From: Nocardioides speluncae
Lineage (GTDB): Bacteria; Actinomycetota; Actinomycetes; Propionibacteriales; Nocardioidaceae
Assembly (NCBI RefSeq): GCF_003121585.1
Contig: NZ_QEOO01000020.1
Coordinates: 1 to 64,000, forward strand
DNA: 64,000 nucleotides
Direction: 5' to 3'
Shown piece after piece: positions 24,748 through 34,081 of the stretch. The notes beneath the pieces were generated by a model. It saw only the letters and a list, made by a program, of their open reading frames with translations. It did not search any database and was not told the origin of the DNA. Each line of letters starts with the position of its first letter. Position 1 is the stretch's first letter. The position numbers and the translations under genes are program-made.

Positions 24748-25812
24748 ATGACCACGCAGTTCGACCAGCTTGCCGACACGATTCTCGCCGGTGGTGCCGC
24801 CACCGAAGCTGACGCCCTCGCGGTGCTTCGCGCCGACGACACGGAGCTGATGCACCTGGTCGCGGCTGCGGGACGGCTACGCCGGGAGTACTTCGGCAAC
24901 ACCGTGAAGGTCAACTACCTGGTCAACCTCAAGTCCGGCCTGTGCCCGGAGAACTGCAACTACTGCTCGCAGGCCCTCGGCTCGACCGCCCCGATCCTGA
25001 AGTACTCCTGGCTCTCCAAGGACGAGGCCCTCAAGCAGGCCGGCGCCGGCCTGCACGGCGGCGCGACCCGGGTCTGCATGGTCTCCAGCGGCCGCGGACC
25101 GAGCGACCGCGACATCGACAAGGTCACCGAGATGGTCGGCGCGCTGAAGGAGGAGCACCCCGACGTCGAGGTGTGCGCCTGCCTGGGCCTGCTCAAGGAG
25201 GGTCAGGCCGAGCGCCTGGCCGACGCCGGTGTCGACGCCTACAACCACAACATCAACACCGCCGAGAGCAACCACGACAACATCGTGCAGACCCACACGT
25301 ACGCCGACCGGGTCGACACCGTCGAGAAGGCCAAGGGCGCCGGGCTGTCTCCCTGCTCGGGCCTGATCGCCGGGCTCGGCGAGAGCGACGAGCAACTGGT
25401 CGAGGCCCTGTTCGCGCTCCGCGCGCTGGAGTCCGACTCGATCCCGGTCAACTTCCTGATGCCCTTCGACGGCACGCCGCTGGAGCACACCTGGGAGCTC
25501 ACCCCCAGCCGCTGCCTGAAGATCCTGGCCATGGCGCGGTTCGTGTGCCCCGACAAGGAGGTCCGGATCGCGGGTGGCCGAGAGATGCACCTGCGCTCCC
25601 TGCAGGCCATGGCGCTGCACGTCGCGAACTCGATCTTCCTCGGCGACTACCTCACCTCCGAAGGCCAAGCGGCTGAGAACGACCTCGCGCTGATCAAGGA
25701 CAACGGGTTCGTGATCCTCGGGGCGGCGGACGCCGTCGAGGAGGTCGAAGAGACCCACGACCCGACCATCCGGCGGCGCGGAGCCGGCACCGAGGTCGCG
25801 GCCAACGCCTGA
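24748..25812 (+). CDS. bioB: Biotin synthase
   Basis: 354-residue radical SAM enzyme that inserts sulfur into dethiobiotin, the last step of biotin synthesis. The [4Fe-4S] motif is CPENCNYC (about residue 71-78). Other marks are [23 protein letters not shown] and the C-terminal [14 protein letters not shown] lies 5 nt before the ATG. It is the first gene of bioB-bioA-bioF-bioD-cupin. No BirA, BioQ or BioR-type operator was recognised in the 96 bp upstream. Confidence 0.97.
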   Translation: MTTQFDQLADTILAGGAATEADALAVLRADDTELMHLVAAAGRLRREYFGNTVKVNYLVNLKSGLCPENCNYCSQALGSTAPILKYSWLSKDEALKQAGAGLHGGATRVCMVSSGRGPSDRDIDKVTEMVGALKEEHPDVEVCACLGLLKEGQAERLADAGVDAYNHNINTAESNHDNIVQTHTYADRVDTVEKAKGAGLSPCSGLIAGLGESDEQLVEALFALRALESDSIPVNFLMPFDGTPLEHTWELTPSRCLKILAMARFVCPDKEVRIAGGREMHLRSLQAMALHVANSIFLGDYLTSEGQAAENDLALIKDNGFVILGAADAVEEVEETHDPTIRRRGAGTEVAANA

Positions 25813-25819
25813 TGCAGCG

Positions 25820-27202
25820 ATGAACACCGTGCTCGGCCACCAGGTCCTCGCCAGCGATCGCGAGCACCTCTGGCATCCCTACACCTCGATGACCGAGCCG
25901 ACGCCGACCCGACTGGTCACCGGCGCGAACGGCGTACGACTGACTCTCGACGGCGTCGGCGAGGTGATCGACGGGATGTCGTCGTGGTGGGCGGCGATCC
26001 ACGGCTACCGGCACCCGGTGCTCGACGAGGCGGTACGCCGCCAGCTCGGCGAGATGGCGCACGTGATGTTCGGCGGGCTCACCCACGAGCCCGCGGTCCG
26101 GCTCGCCCGGCAGCTGATCGACCTCTCCCCCGACGGCCTGGAGCACGTCTTCCTCGCCGACTCCGGCTCGGTGAGCGTCGAGGTCGCGATCAAGATGGCG
26201 CTGCAGTACCAGCGCGGTGTCGGCCGGCCCGAGCGAACCCGGCTGCTGACGGTGCGCGGCGGCTACCACGGCGACACCTTCGGCTGCATGAGCGTGTGCG
26301 ACCCGGTCGGCGGCATGCACTCGATGTTCACCGACGTGCTCGCCCCCCAGGTCTTCGCGGAGCGCCCGCCGCTTGCCTCACCGGGTTTCGAGACGGTTGC
26401 TGCGCAACATCCTCAACCAGCGGCTGGTCCGGCGGTTGAGGAGGTCGCTCTGCGACCGTCTCGAAACCACCGGACTCAACCAGCGGTGGCGGCGTGGGCA
26501 GAGTCGTTCCGGAAGATTGCGGCCGAGCACGCCGGCGAGGTCGCGGCGATCATCGTGGAGCCGCTGCTGCAGGGCGCGGGCGGCATGTACCCCTACCCGG
26601 CCGAGTGCCTCGTCGTGATGCGCGAGGTCGCCGACCGGCACGGCCTCCTGCTGATCTTCGACGAGATCGCGACCGGGTTCGCGCGCACCGGCTCGATGTT
26701 CGCGGCCGACGCTGCGGGGGTCGCTCCGGACGTGATGTGCGTCGGGAAGGCGCTCACCGGCGGCTACATGACGCTCGCCGCCGTCCTGTGTACGACGCGG
26801 GTCGCGCACGGGCTGTCGGCCTCGGAGAGCGGCGTACTCATGCACGGGCCGACGTACATGGGCAACCCGCTGGCCTGTGCGGTCGCCAGCGCCTCCCTCG
26901 ATCTGCTGACCGGCTCGGACTGGAAGGGCAACATCGCCCGCATCGAGCGACGGCTGAGCGACGGCCTGGCGGCCTGCCGCGACCTTCCCGGCGTCGCGGA
27001 TGTCCGCACGATCGGCGCGGTCGGCGTCGTCCAGCTGGACCGCCCGGTCGACATGGTCAAGGCGACCGACGCGGCACTCGCCGCGGGCGTCTGGCTGCGG
27101 CCGTTCCGGGATCTCGTCTACACGATGCCGCCGTACGTCTGCAGCGACGAGGAGCTGGACCGGATCTGCGCGGCGATCCGCGCTGCGGTGGTGGCCCAGT
27201 GA
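25820..27202 (+). CDS. bioA: Adenosylmethionine-8-amino-7-oxononanoate aminotransferase with repeat-encoded insert
   Basis: PLP aminotransferase that makes 7,8-diaminopelargonic acid with SAM as amino donor. Family blocks: [54 protein letters not shown], the Glu/Asp region [11 protein letters not shown] and the PLP lysine in [10 protein letters not shown] (about 310). At 460 residues it is some 30-40 longer than usual. The excess is residues about 184-225, encoded by the palindromic repeat at 26384-26468, which continues the frame without a stop and sits between AERPP and [12 protein letters not shown]. It precedes the [11 protein letters not shown] strand on the enzyme surface, so activity may be kept. 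Stop overlaps the bioF start. Confidence 0.95.
   Translation: MNTVLGHQVLASDREHLWHPYTSMTEPTPTRLVTGANGVRLTLDGVGEVIDGMSSWWAAIHGYRHPVLDEAVRRQLGEMAHVMFGGLTHEPAVRLARQLIDLSPDGLEHVFLADSGSVSVEVAIKMALQYQRGVGRPERTRLLTVRGGYHGDTFGCMSVCDPVGGMHSMFTDVLAPQVFAERPPLASPGFETVAAQHPQPAAGPAVEEVALRPSRNHRTQPAVAAWAESFRKIAAEHAGEVAAIIVEPLLQGAGGMYPYPAECLVVMREVADRHGLLLIFDEIATGFARTGSMFAADAAGVAPDVMCVGKALTGGYMTLAAVLCTTRVAHGLSASESGVLMHGPTYMGNPLACAVASASLDLLTGSDWKGNIARIERRLSDGLAACRDLPGVADVRTIGAVGVVQLDRPVDMVKATDAALAAGVWLRPFRDLVYTMPPYVCSDEELDRICAAIRAAVVAQ
26384..26468 (+). repeat. GGTTTCGAGAC palindromic repeat inside bioA
   Basis: 85-bp palindrome: GGTTTCGAGACGGT at 26384 pairs with ACCGTCTCGAAACC ending at 26468; TCCTCAACC pairs with GGTTGAGGA near the centre, with side hairpins GGTTGCTGCGCAAC and GGTCGCTCTGCGACC. 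It is read in the bioA frame as [15 protein letters not shown] and then [13 protein letters not shown]. The right half is identical over 35 bp to the half-copy in the amidase gene. Confidence 0.92.
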
Positions 27203-28341
27203 AGCCGCCGAAGCGCGCCTGGGAGCAGTGGCTCGCCGCCAAGGCCGAGGCCCGCGAGCAGCAGGGCCTGACCCGCCGGCTGACCTCGCGCGGGCCCAGC
27301 GACCCGGTCGTCGACCTGGCCGGCAACGACTACCTCGGCCTCTCCCGGTCACCGGCGGTCGCGGCCGCCGCCGCCGAGGCCGCGCGCGAGTGGGGCGCCG
27401 GGTCCGGCGCGTCCCGGTTGGTCACCGGCACCACCACCCTGCACACCGAGCTCGAGCAGGAGCTTGCGGACTTCCTCGGCCAGCCGGCGGCGCTGGTGTT
27501 CTCCACCGGCTACCAGGCCAACCTCGCCATCGTCAGCGCACTCGCCGACCGGGAGACGCTGATCGTCTCCGACGCTCACATCCACGCCTCGCTGATCGAC
27601 GCCACCCGGCTCTCCCGGGCCACCGTCGCGGTCGCTCCGCACAACGACGTCGAGGAGGTACGGCGCGAGCTCGCGGCCGCCGACGGCCGTCGCACACTGG
27701 TGCTGGTCGAGTCGATCTTCTCGGTGCTCGGCGACGCGGCGCCGCTTGCCGACCTCGCCGCCGCCTGCGAGGAGTACGACGCACTCCTGGTCGTCGACGA
27801 GGCGCACGGGCTCGGCGTCGCCGGCGCCGGCGGGCACGGGCTGGTTCGCGAGCTCGGCCTCGCCGGGCACCCCCACGTCGTGGTCACCGCAACCCTCAGC
27901 AAGTCACTCGGCGCCCAGGGCGGCGCCGTACTCGGCTCGCCGCAGCTGGTCGAGCACCTGGTCAACCAGGCCCGGCCGTTCATCTTCGACACCGCGCTCG
28001 CCCCGGCCAGCGCCGCCGGAGCGCTCGCCTCGCTCCGGATGCTCCGGGACGACCCGGCGCTGCCTGCTCTGGTCACCGCGCGGACGAGCGAGCTCGCCGC
28101 GCGGCTGGGCGTCGGCGTGCCTGCTGGCGCCGTGCTCTCCGTGCCGATGCCCACGCCGCACGCGGCCGTCGCCGCCCGGGCGGCGTGCCTCACGGACGGC
28201 GTCCGGGTGGGCTGCTTCCGGCCGCCGTCGGTGCCCGACGGGATCAGCCGGCTCCGGATCACCGCCAGCGCGGGCGTGAGCGCCGACGACTGGCGGCACG
28301 CGTGCGGCGTACTCGAGCGAGTCGTCAAGGAGCTCGCGTGA
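27199..28341 (+). CDS. bioF: 8-Amino-7-oxononanoate synthase
   Basis: 380-residue alpha-oxoamine synthase that condenses pimeloyl thioester with alanine. Family marks: [52 protein letters not shown] and the PLP lysine in [11 protein letters not shown] (about 234). GTG 27199 overlaps the bioA TGA (GTGA), so translation is coupled. The protein ends with VERVVKEL and overlaps bioD in the same way. Confidence 0.96.
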   Translation: MKPPKRAWEQWLAAKAEAREQQGLTRRLTSRGPSDPVVDLAGNDYLGLSRSPAVAAAAAEAAREWGAGSGASRLVTGTTTLHTELEQELADFLGQPAALVFSTGYQANLAIVSALADRETLIVSDAHIHASLIDATRLSRATVAVAPHNDVEEVRRELAAADGRRTLVLVESIFSVLGDAAPLADLAAACEEYDALLVVDEAHGLGVAGAGGHGLVRELGLAGHPHVVVTATLSKSLGAQGGAVLGSPQLVEHLVNQARPFIFDTALAPASAAGALASLRMLRDDPALPALVTARTSELAARLGVGVPAGAVLSVPMPTPHAAVAARAACLTDGVRVGCFRPPSVPDGISRLRITASAGVSADDWRHACGVLERVVKELA

Positions 28342-29036
28342 GCTCCCAAGAAGTCGGCAGAGTCGTGGTGGTCACCGGCACCGACACCGGCGTCGGCAAG
28401 ACCATCGCGACCGCGGCCCTCGCCGTCGCCGCGCGCGAGCGGGGCACGGTCAGCGTGGTGAAACCGGTGCAGACCGGGATCGGTCCGGAGTACCCGGACG
28501 AGGTGGCCGACATCGACGAGATCTACCGGCTGACCGGCTGCGCGACCCAGGAGTACACCCGTCTGGAGGATCCGCTCGCCCCCGACACCGCCGCTCGGCG
28601 GCGCGGCGTGACGATCCCACCGGTGAAGGAGTACGCCGACCGGATCCGGGTGCTGGCCGAGCTCCACGACACCGTGATCGTCGAGGGGGCCGGCGGGCTG
28701 CTGGTGCGGCTGGACACCGACGGCGGCACGGTCCTCGACCTGGCCGCCGAGCTGGCCGAGAGCCTCCCCGTCGAGGTGTACGTCGTCACCCGGGCCGGGC
28801 TCGGCACCCTCAACCACACCGAGCTGACGGTCGCCACGCTGCGCGACCGTGGCCTGGAGCCCGCGGGCCTGGTGATCGGCTCCTGGCCCGCCGACCCCGA
28901 ACTCGCGGAACGCTGCAACCTCGACGATCTGCCGCGGGTGACCGGGGTCCCGGTGACCTGGGTGCTGCCCGAGGGCGCCGGCCGGCTGGAGCGGGACGAC
29001 TTCACCGCCGGCGTCCCGGCCTGGCCGACGCTATGA
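28338..29036 (+). CDS. bioD: Dethiobiotin synthetase
   Basis: 232-residue ATP-dependent carboxylase that closes the ureido ring of dethiobiotin. The P-loop is GTDTGVGKT (about residue 14-22), followed by [10 protein letters not shown] (substrate Lys), the VEGAGGLLV loop and the CO2-binding region. GTG 28338 overlaps the bioF TGA. It ends in ATGA with the following cupin gene. Confidence 0.95.
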   Translation: MSSQEVGRVVVVTGTDTGVGKTIATAALAVAARERGTVSVVKPVQTGIGPEYPDEVADIDEIYRLTGCATQEYTRLEDPLAPDTAARRRGVTIPPVKEYADRIRVLAELHDTVIVEGAGGLLVRLDTDGGTVLDLAAELAESLPVEVYVVTRAGLGTLNHTELTVATLRDRGLEPAGLVIGSWPADPELAERCNLDDLPRVTGVPVTWVLPEGAGRLERDDFTAGVPAWPTL

Positions 29037-29491
29037 CGTTCGACGAGATCGCGCTGACCCGGACCGAGCAGGCCGAGCGGCTGACACTGCCGTTCGGCGA
29101 GTTCACGGTCCGGATCGCCGGCGAGCAGACCGGCGGCACGCTGTCCGTGGTCGACACCGTGCTGCCTGCCGGCGCGCTGGGCGCCGCCCCGCACGTCCAC
29201 CACGGCCACGAGGAGTACTTCCTGGTCACCGCGGGCGAGGTCGCGTTCGACGTCCCTGGCGGTGTCGAACTGGTCGGCGCCGGGGGCTCGGTCGCGGTGC
29301 CGCGCGGCCGGGCGCACGGGTTCCGCAACGCCTCGGCCGCCGAGGCCTCGCTGACGATGATGTTCACGCCAGCCGGCTACGAGGGCTACTTCCGCGACGT
29401 CGCCGAGGCGCACGCCGCCGGCGAGCCGGTGACACCGGCCCTGCTCAACGAGCTGCGCGGCCGCTACCGGACCGTGAGCGTCGACCTCTAG
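29033..29491 (+). CDS. Cupin-domain protein at the end of the biotin operon
   Basis: 152-residue single-domain cupin. Motif 1 carries metal ligands in [17 protein letters not shown] and motif 2 has [13 protein letters not shown] 29033 overlaps the bioD stop (ATGA), so it is co-translated with biotin genes. No known biotin-pathway step requires a cupin; it may be a metal-dependent accessory enzyme or a regulator of flux. Its place in the operon is the only functional hint. Confidence 0.8.
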   Translation: MTFDEIALTRTEQAERLTLPFGEFTVRIAGEQTGGTLSVVDTVLPAGALGAAPHVHHGHEEYFLVTAGEVAFDVPGGVELVGAGGSVAVPRGRAHGFRNASAAEASLTMMFTPAGYEGYFRDVAEAHAAGEPVTPALLNELRGRYRTVSVDL

Positions 29492-29492
29492 C

Positions 29493-30920
29493 TCACCACT
29501 GCGGCGGGTGTACGTCGTGCCAGGGCGCGGCGGCCTCCATCTGGGCAGCGAGCGAGAGCAACAGGGCCTCCTCGGCCGGCCGGGCGGCCAGCATCACCCC
29601 GACCGGCAGTCCTTCCGCGCTCATGTGGGTGGGCAGCGATACCGCCGGCATCCCGGTGACGTTCCAGGCCGAGGTGTACGGCGTGAACCGCTTCTGCGCC
29701 TCGAAGTCGGCGGCCGGGTCCGCGTCGTCGCGCAGCGAGCCGACCGGCGCCGGAACGGCGGCCAGGGTCGGCGTCAGCACCGCGTCGTACGGCGCGAGCG
29801 CGGTCAGCGCACCGGCCGCGGCCCGCCGAAGCTCGCCGATCGCCAGCCCGAACTCTGGCCCATTAACCGCGCGGCCGCGGTCGGTCAGCCACCGCGTGAG
29901 CGGCCGGAGCAGCGGCTCGCGCTCCGGCGGCACGATCGCGAGCGCGGTCAGCACCGACCAGCAGGTCTCGAAGGCCGGAAGTGCGGTCTCGGCGTCGATC
30001 GGCACCGGCACGTCGACGATCTCGTGGCCGAGAGACTCCAGCAGCCGGCTGGCGTTCTCCCAGGCCGCGAGGCACTCGGGGTCGACGTCGACCTCGGCGA
30101 TCACCGGCGTGCTGAACCGGGCGATCCGCAGCCGGCCCGGCTCCCGGTCGCACGCGGCCAGGAACGGCTCGGCCTCGGGCGGCGCCCAGAACGGGTCGCC
30201 CGCAGTCTTGCCGGCGAGCACGTCGAGGAAGGCCGCCGCGTCCCTCACCGTCCGCGCCAGCGCGCCGCTCACGACGAGGCCGACCGGGTCGCCGTGCATC
30301 GGCGCGCCGCTCACCCGACCCCGGCTCGGCTTGAGGCCCACCAGGCCACAGCACGACGCCGGGATCCGGATCGAGCCGCCGCCGTCCGACCCGTGCGCCA
30401 CCGGCACCAGGCCCGCGGCGACCGCGACCGCCGCGCCCCCGGACGAGCCGCCGGCGCCGCGCGTGACGTCGTACGGCGTGACCGCGGGCGGTGCTCCCTC
30501 GGGCTCGGTGTAGCAGGGCGAGCCGAACTCTGGCGTGCTCGTCTTGCCGAGGCTGACCAGGCCAGCCGCCTCGATCCGCAGCGTCACCTCGTCGGAGATC
30601 TCCGGCACGAAGTCTGCCATCGCCGCCGAGCCGAACCTGGTCGGCACCCCAGCGGTGAGGTTGAGGTCCTTGATCGCCGTCGGCACCCCCGCCAGCCGAG
30701 TAGACCCTTGGTTTCGAGACGGTCGCAGAGCGACCTCCTCAACCAGCGGGTTGGCCGCCCGCTCCCGCGCCTGCTCACCGGTGACGGTGACGAACGCACC
30801 GAGCGACGCGAAGCGCTCGATCCTGGCGAGGTAGTGCTCCACCAGGTCGGCTGAGGAGAACTCCCCCGCGCACAGGCCGTCGGCTTGCTCCAGGGCAGTC
30901 AGGTGGTGCAGTTCGGACAT
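29493..30920 (-). CDS. Amidase signature family hydrolase with repeat-encoded insert
   Basis: 475-residue amidase of the Ser-cisSer-Lys type. Catalytic Lys in TAIKDLN (about 84), glycine-rich [16 protein letters not shown] with the cis-Ser, and the nucleophile region [12 protein letters not shown]. It hydrolyses carboxylic amides or, in relatives, transfers ammonia. Between ERAANP and [11 protein letters not shown], where homologues have a short linker, residues about 59-71 ([11 protein letters not shown]) are encoded by the palindromic repeat half-copy at 30710-30744 in the same frame as in BioA. Stop is one base from the stop of the convergent cupin gene. Confidence 0.9.
   Translation of the reverse strand: MSELHHLTALEQADGLCAGEFSSADLVEHYLARIERFASLGAFVTVTGEQARERAANPLVEEVALRPSRNQGSTRLAGVPTAIKDLNLTAGVPTRFGSAAMADFVPEISDEVTLRIEAAGLVSLGKTSTPEFGSPCYTEPEGAPPAVTPYDVTRGAGGSSGGAAVAVAAGLVPVAHGSDGGGSIRIPASCCGLVGLKPSRGRVSGAPMHGDPVGLVVSGALARTVRDAAAFLDVLAGKTAGDPFWAPPEAEPFLAACDREPGRLRIARFSTPVIAEVDVDPECLAAWENASRLLESLGHEIVDVPVPIDAETALPAFETCWSVLTALAIVPPEREPLLRPLTRWLTDRGRAVNGPEFGLAIGELRRAAAGALTALAPYDAVLTPTLAAVPAPVGSLRDDADPAADFEAQKRFTPYTSAWNVTGMPAVSLPTHMSAEGLPVGVMLAARPAEEALLLSLAAQMEAAAPWHDVHPPQW
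30710..30744 (-). repeat. Half-copy of the GGTTTCGAGAC repeat inside the amidase gene
   Basis: 35 bp identical to the right half of the bioA repeat (26434-26468): GGTTGAGGAGGTCGCTCTGC then GACCGTCTCGAAACC on the coding strand. It contains the 15-bp hairpin GGTCGCAGAGCGACC. Read as [11 protein letters not shown] in the amidase. Confidence 0.92.
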
Positions 30921-31060
30921 GAAGCAGACGGTACGGCGTATCTGGGTGCGCAATGCCGTCTCGTCAGACGTGGCGGCGGCAGTGCAGTGGCCCGAGAATG
31001 GGTTGGTCGCACCACTGACTGGGTAGGGTTCGACCTGTCCCATCCCGACGAGGAGTATCT

Positions 31061-32176
31061 GTGTCCAACCCTCCCTGGCCTCCGCAGCCGAACCAGCCGC
31101 AAGGCCCGGACGACGACCGTCCCACCCAGTTCGGCCCGCCCGGGTCACAGCCCGGCGCACAGCAGCCGGGCCAGCCCGGTCAGCCCGGTCAGCCGGGCCA
31201 GCCGCCGGGCGGTGAAGGCCCGACCATCTACGGCCGCCCGAGTGGCCAGCCGGACTACGGCCAGCCGTCGTACCCGCCGATGTACGGCCAGGACACCTCG
31301 GGACAGCCGCCCCAGACCGATCCGACGCGGCAGGGCTTCCCGCCCGGTCAGGGCCCCTACGGACCGCCTCCCGGCCAGCCGCCGTACAACCCGCAGCCGT
31401 CGTACGGCCAGCCAATGCAGGGCCCCGGCGCACCCCGCCGCTCCGGCGGCGGCAAGGGGATGATGATCGCCTTCCTGGCCCTGGCCGTGCTGCTGTTCGG
31501 CGGCCTCGCGGTGGGCGGCATCGTCTGGTTCAACTCCAAGGACAACGACTCCAGCGACTCCGCCAAGGAGAACAACGACCCGACCGAGGAACCCACCGGC
31601 GACCCGACCGAGGAACTCACGGACGACTCGACCGACGAGCCGACCGATGAACCCACGGACGAGCCCACGGACGACCCCAGCGAGGACCCGAGCGACGACC
31701 CGACCACCGAGGCACCGCCGCCGACCCCGGAGAAGCTGACCGCCGCGGAGTACCAGGACGACTGGAAGGCCGGCTTCGGCGACAAGAAGTACCACGCCAC
31801 CCAGCGCAGTGCGTGGGACCGCACCTGCCGGAAGATCGCCACCGATGCCCACCTGCGGGGCTGGGGCTGCAAGTACGCGGTCGAGGTCAACTACCAGGCG
31901 CTCGGCGGCAAGCTCCGGATGACGCAGATGATCCTGGTGATGAGCAGCGCCAGCAAGGCGACCACAGCGGCCAACAAGATGAAGGACACCTACATCAAGT
32001 GGAACGCCGGCACCTGGGTGGACGGCTACACGATCGGCCGCTGGCGCTCACAGTCGACGGGTGAGTACCTCGTGGTCACCGTGTGCTCCGGCAAGGGTCT
32101 GTCCCAGGCCAAGGTCGACGACTACGTCAACACCTCCAACGCCGACTTCGTAGGTGCGCTCGCCTTCAGGTTCTAG
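31061..32176 (+). CDS. Membrane-anchored protein with Pro/Gly/Gln-rich head and acidic stalk
   Basis: 371 residues. Residues 1-130 are a low-complexity cytoplasmic head (PGQPGQPGQPGQPP, YGPPPGQPPYNP). A single membrane segment follows at about 133-155 (MMIAFLALAVLLFGGLAVGGIV). Next comes an acidic TDEPT/DPSE-type repeat stalk (about 165-222), and an extracellular C-terminal domain of 145 residues with three Cys (RTCRK, RGWGCKY, VTVCSG). Type II topology is predicted from RRSGGGKG before the membrane segment. The protein at 36658 has the same layout. The tail shares a CTAG with the convergent cimA stop. Function unknown; possibly a substrate of the nearby kinase. Confidence 0.75.
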   Translation: MSNPPWPPQPNQPQGPDDDRPTQFGPPGSQPGAQQPGQPGQPGQPGQPPGGEGPTIYGRPSGQPDYGQPSYPPMYGQDTSGQPPQTDPTRQGFPPGQGPYGPPPGQPPYNPQPSYGQPMQGPGAPRRSGGGKGMMIAFLALAVLLFGGLAVGGIVWFNSKDNDSSDSAKENNDPTEEPTGDPTEELTDDSTDEPTDEPTDEPTDDPSEDPSDDPTTEAPPPTPEKLTAAEYQDDWKAGFGDKKYHATQRSAWDRTCRKIATDAHLRGWGCKYAVEVNYQALGGKLRMTQMILVMSSASKATTAANKMKDTYIKWNAGTWVDGYTIGRWRSQSTGEYLVVTVCSGKGLSQAKVDDYVNTSNADFVGALAFRF

Positions 32177-33765
32177 GCGCCGTGGCGGCGCAGGCCGAAG
32201 GTCATGCCGTCGATCAGGGCGCCCCAGGACGCCTCGATGACGTTGTGGCCGACGCCGACGGTGACCCAGGACGACTCGCCGTCGCTGGTCTCGATCAGCA
32301 CCCGGGTGATCGCGTCGGTGCCGTGACCCTGGTCCAGGATACGCACCTTGTAGTCGATCAGCTCGAACTTGCCGACCTCCGGCCAGGCCTGGCCGATGGC
32401 GAGCCGGAGCGCCTGGTCGAGTGCGTTGACGGGACCGTTGCCCTCGCCGGTGACCACGAACCGCTCACCTCCGGCGGTCAGCTTCACCGTCGCCTCGGAG
32501 ACGGCCTCGTCGCCCGGGCGGGTCTCGGTGATCACCCGCCACGACTCGACCTCGAAGTACGACGGCCGCACGCCCTCGACCTCCTCGACCAGCAGCAGCT
32601 CGAACGACGCGTCGGCCGCCTCGAAGGTGTAGCCCCGTGACTCCAGCGCCTTGACCCGCTCGGTCACCCGGGTCACCAGCTCCTTGTCGTCGGGCGAGTC
32701 GCCGGACAGGTCGTAGCCGAGCTCGCGTCCCTTCAGCTCGATCGAGGCGCGGCCGGCCATGTCGGAGACCAGCAGCCGCATGTCATTTCCGACGCCGACC
32801 GGGTCCATGTGCTGGTAGAGGTTCGGGTCGACCTTGATCGCGCTCGCGTGCAGGCCGGCCTTATGGGCGAAGGCGCTGACGCCGACGTACGGCTGCCGGG
32901 ACGCGGGCGGGAAGTTGGTCACCTCGGCGACGGCGTGCGCGACCCGGGTCGCGTCGCGGAGCAGCCCCTCGGGCAGCACCTTCCGGTCCAGCTTGAGCTC
33001 CAGGTTGGCGACCACCGCCACCAGGTCGGCGTTGCCGGTGCGCTCGCCGTACCCGTTGATCGTGCCCTGCACGTGGGTGGCGCCCGCGTCGACCGCTGCC
33101 AGCGTGTTGGCGACCGCGCAGCCGGTGTCGTTGTGGCAGTGGATGCCGACCCGGACCCCGGTCGCGTCCACCACGTCGTGGACGACGTCGGCCACCCAGC
33201 GGGGCAGCATGCCGCCGTTGGTGTCGCACAGCGCGATCACCTCCGCACCAGCGTCGTACGCCGTGCGCAGCACCTCGAGCGCGTACGCCCGGTTGGCGCG
33301 GTAGCCGTCGAAGAAGTGCTCGGCGTCGAGGAAGACCGTCTGCCCCTCCTCGCGGAGGTGGGTGACGGTGTCGCGGATCATCGCGAGGTTCTCGGTAAGT
33401 GTGGTCCGTAGAGCCAGGTCGACGTGCCGGTCGTGCGACTTCGCGACCAGCGTGACCACGCCGGCCCCGCTGTCGCGCAGCGCGGCCACGAGCGGGTCGT
33501 CGGCCGCGGCCACCCCGGCCCGCCGGGTGGCGCCGAACGCCGCCAGCTCGGCGTGCTTGAGGTCGAGGTCGGTCCGGGCCCGGCGGAAGAACTCGGTGTC
33601 CTTAGGGTTCGCGCCGGGCCACCCGCCCTCGATGTAGCCGACGCCCAGCGTGTCCAGCTGCCGGGCAATCGACAGCTTGTCGGCGACAGACAGGTTGAGA
33701 CCTTCTTGCTGCGCACCGTCGCGCAGGGTCGTGTCGTAGACGTGGAACGAGCCTTGCAGGTCCAT
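32173..33765 (-). CDS. cimA: Citramalate synthase
   Basis: 530-residue enzyme of the isopropylmalate/citramalate synthase family, condensing pyruvate and acetyl-CoA to citramalate on the threonine-independent route to isoleucine. TIM-barrel marks: YDTTLRDGAQQEG (metal Asp), GGWPGANPKDTEFF, DAEHFFDGY, HCHNDTGCAVAN (metal His pair) and GTINGYGERTGN. The C-terminal LeuA-type allosteric domain begins near residue 395. The presence of FFDGYRAN is typical of CimA-type enzymes rather than LeuA. GAAGGA lies 6 nt before ATG 33765. A terminator-like hairpin and a short Ile-containing ORF upstream suggest attenuation. Confidence 0.93.
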   Translation of the reverse strand: MDLQGSFHVYDTTLRDGAQQEGLNLSVADKLSIARQLDTLGVGYIEGGWPGANPKDTEFFRRARTDLDLKHAELAAFGATRRAGVAAADDPLVAALRDSGAGVVTLVAKSHDRHVDLALRTTLTENLAMIRDTVTHLREEGQTVFLDAEHFFDGYRANRAYALEVLRTAYDAGAEVIALCDTNGGMLPRWVADVVHDVVDATGVRVGIHCHNDTGCAVANTLAAVDAGATHVQGTINGYGERTGNADLVAVVANLELKLDRKVLPEGLLRDATRVAHAVAEVTNFPPASRQPYVGVSAFAHKAGLHASAIKVDPNLYQHMDPVGVGNDMRLLVSDMAGRASIELKGRELGYDLSGDSPDDKELVTRVTERVKALESRGYTFEAADASFELLLVEEVEGVRPSYFEVESWRVITETRPGDEAVSEATVKLTAGGERFVVTGEGNGPVNALDQALRLAIGQAWPEVGKFELIDYKVRILDQGHGTDAITRVLIETSDGESSWVTVGVGHNVIEASWGALIDGMTFGLRRHGA

Positions 33766-33818
33766 CAACGGTCCTTCGGTTGTGGCTTTGTTCGGGCGGA
33801 ATTGAATTGGTTGGAGCA

Positions 33819-33847
33819 ACAAAAAAACCTCCCGAGAACGGAAGGTT
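33819..33847 (-). terminator. Intrinsic terminator in the cimA leader (putative attenuator)
   Basis: On the minus strand AACCTTCCG pairs with CGGGAGGTT (9 bp, one G-U) around TTCT and is followed by a run of seven T (33821-33827, two within the stem). It sits 54 bp upstream of the cimA start, where it would stop transcription before the gene. A second hairpin (GCGC-C-GTCG with CGACGCGC, 33851-33881) lies just before it. Confidence 0.75.
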
Positions 33848-33879
33848 GGCGCGTCGTCTACCCGGTGGGCGACGGCGCG

Positions 33880-33912
33880 CTAAGGAATGATCTGGGGACG
33901 CTGGTGCTGCAT
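33880..33912 (-). CDS. Putative cimA leader peptide MQHQRPQIIP
   Basis: A ten-codon ORF (ATG CAG CAC CAG CGT, CCC CAG ATC ATT CCT, TAG) lies 33 nt upstream of the terminator hairpin. Two consecutive isoleucine codons precede the end, fitting a sensor for the end product of the CimA pathway. No ribosome site is seen, so translation may be leaderless. No antiterminator pairing was proven. The ORF is too short to stand without this context. Confidence 0.45.
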   Translation of the reverse strand: MQHQRPQIIP

Positions 33913-34081
33913 TCGGCCAGTCTGACACGGCCCAAGTCCCGGTTGTAGCGGTCTCGCGATCCGGATTGCGAAATTAGTGCCCTGGATTGACTAGTGCCGG
34001 ACCCCATTTGTTCGCTTTACTAACTCCCGGCCTTCCTGGGAGGGATGGTCAGGGGGTATCCAGGAGGGACCTGACGTACTG

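Noticed and set aside
26494..28341. Long plus frame of 615 codons through bioA and bioF
   Set aside because: Only the bioF part has family motifs; the bioA part is a shifted frame rich in Arg and Pro. bioF starts at 27199.
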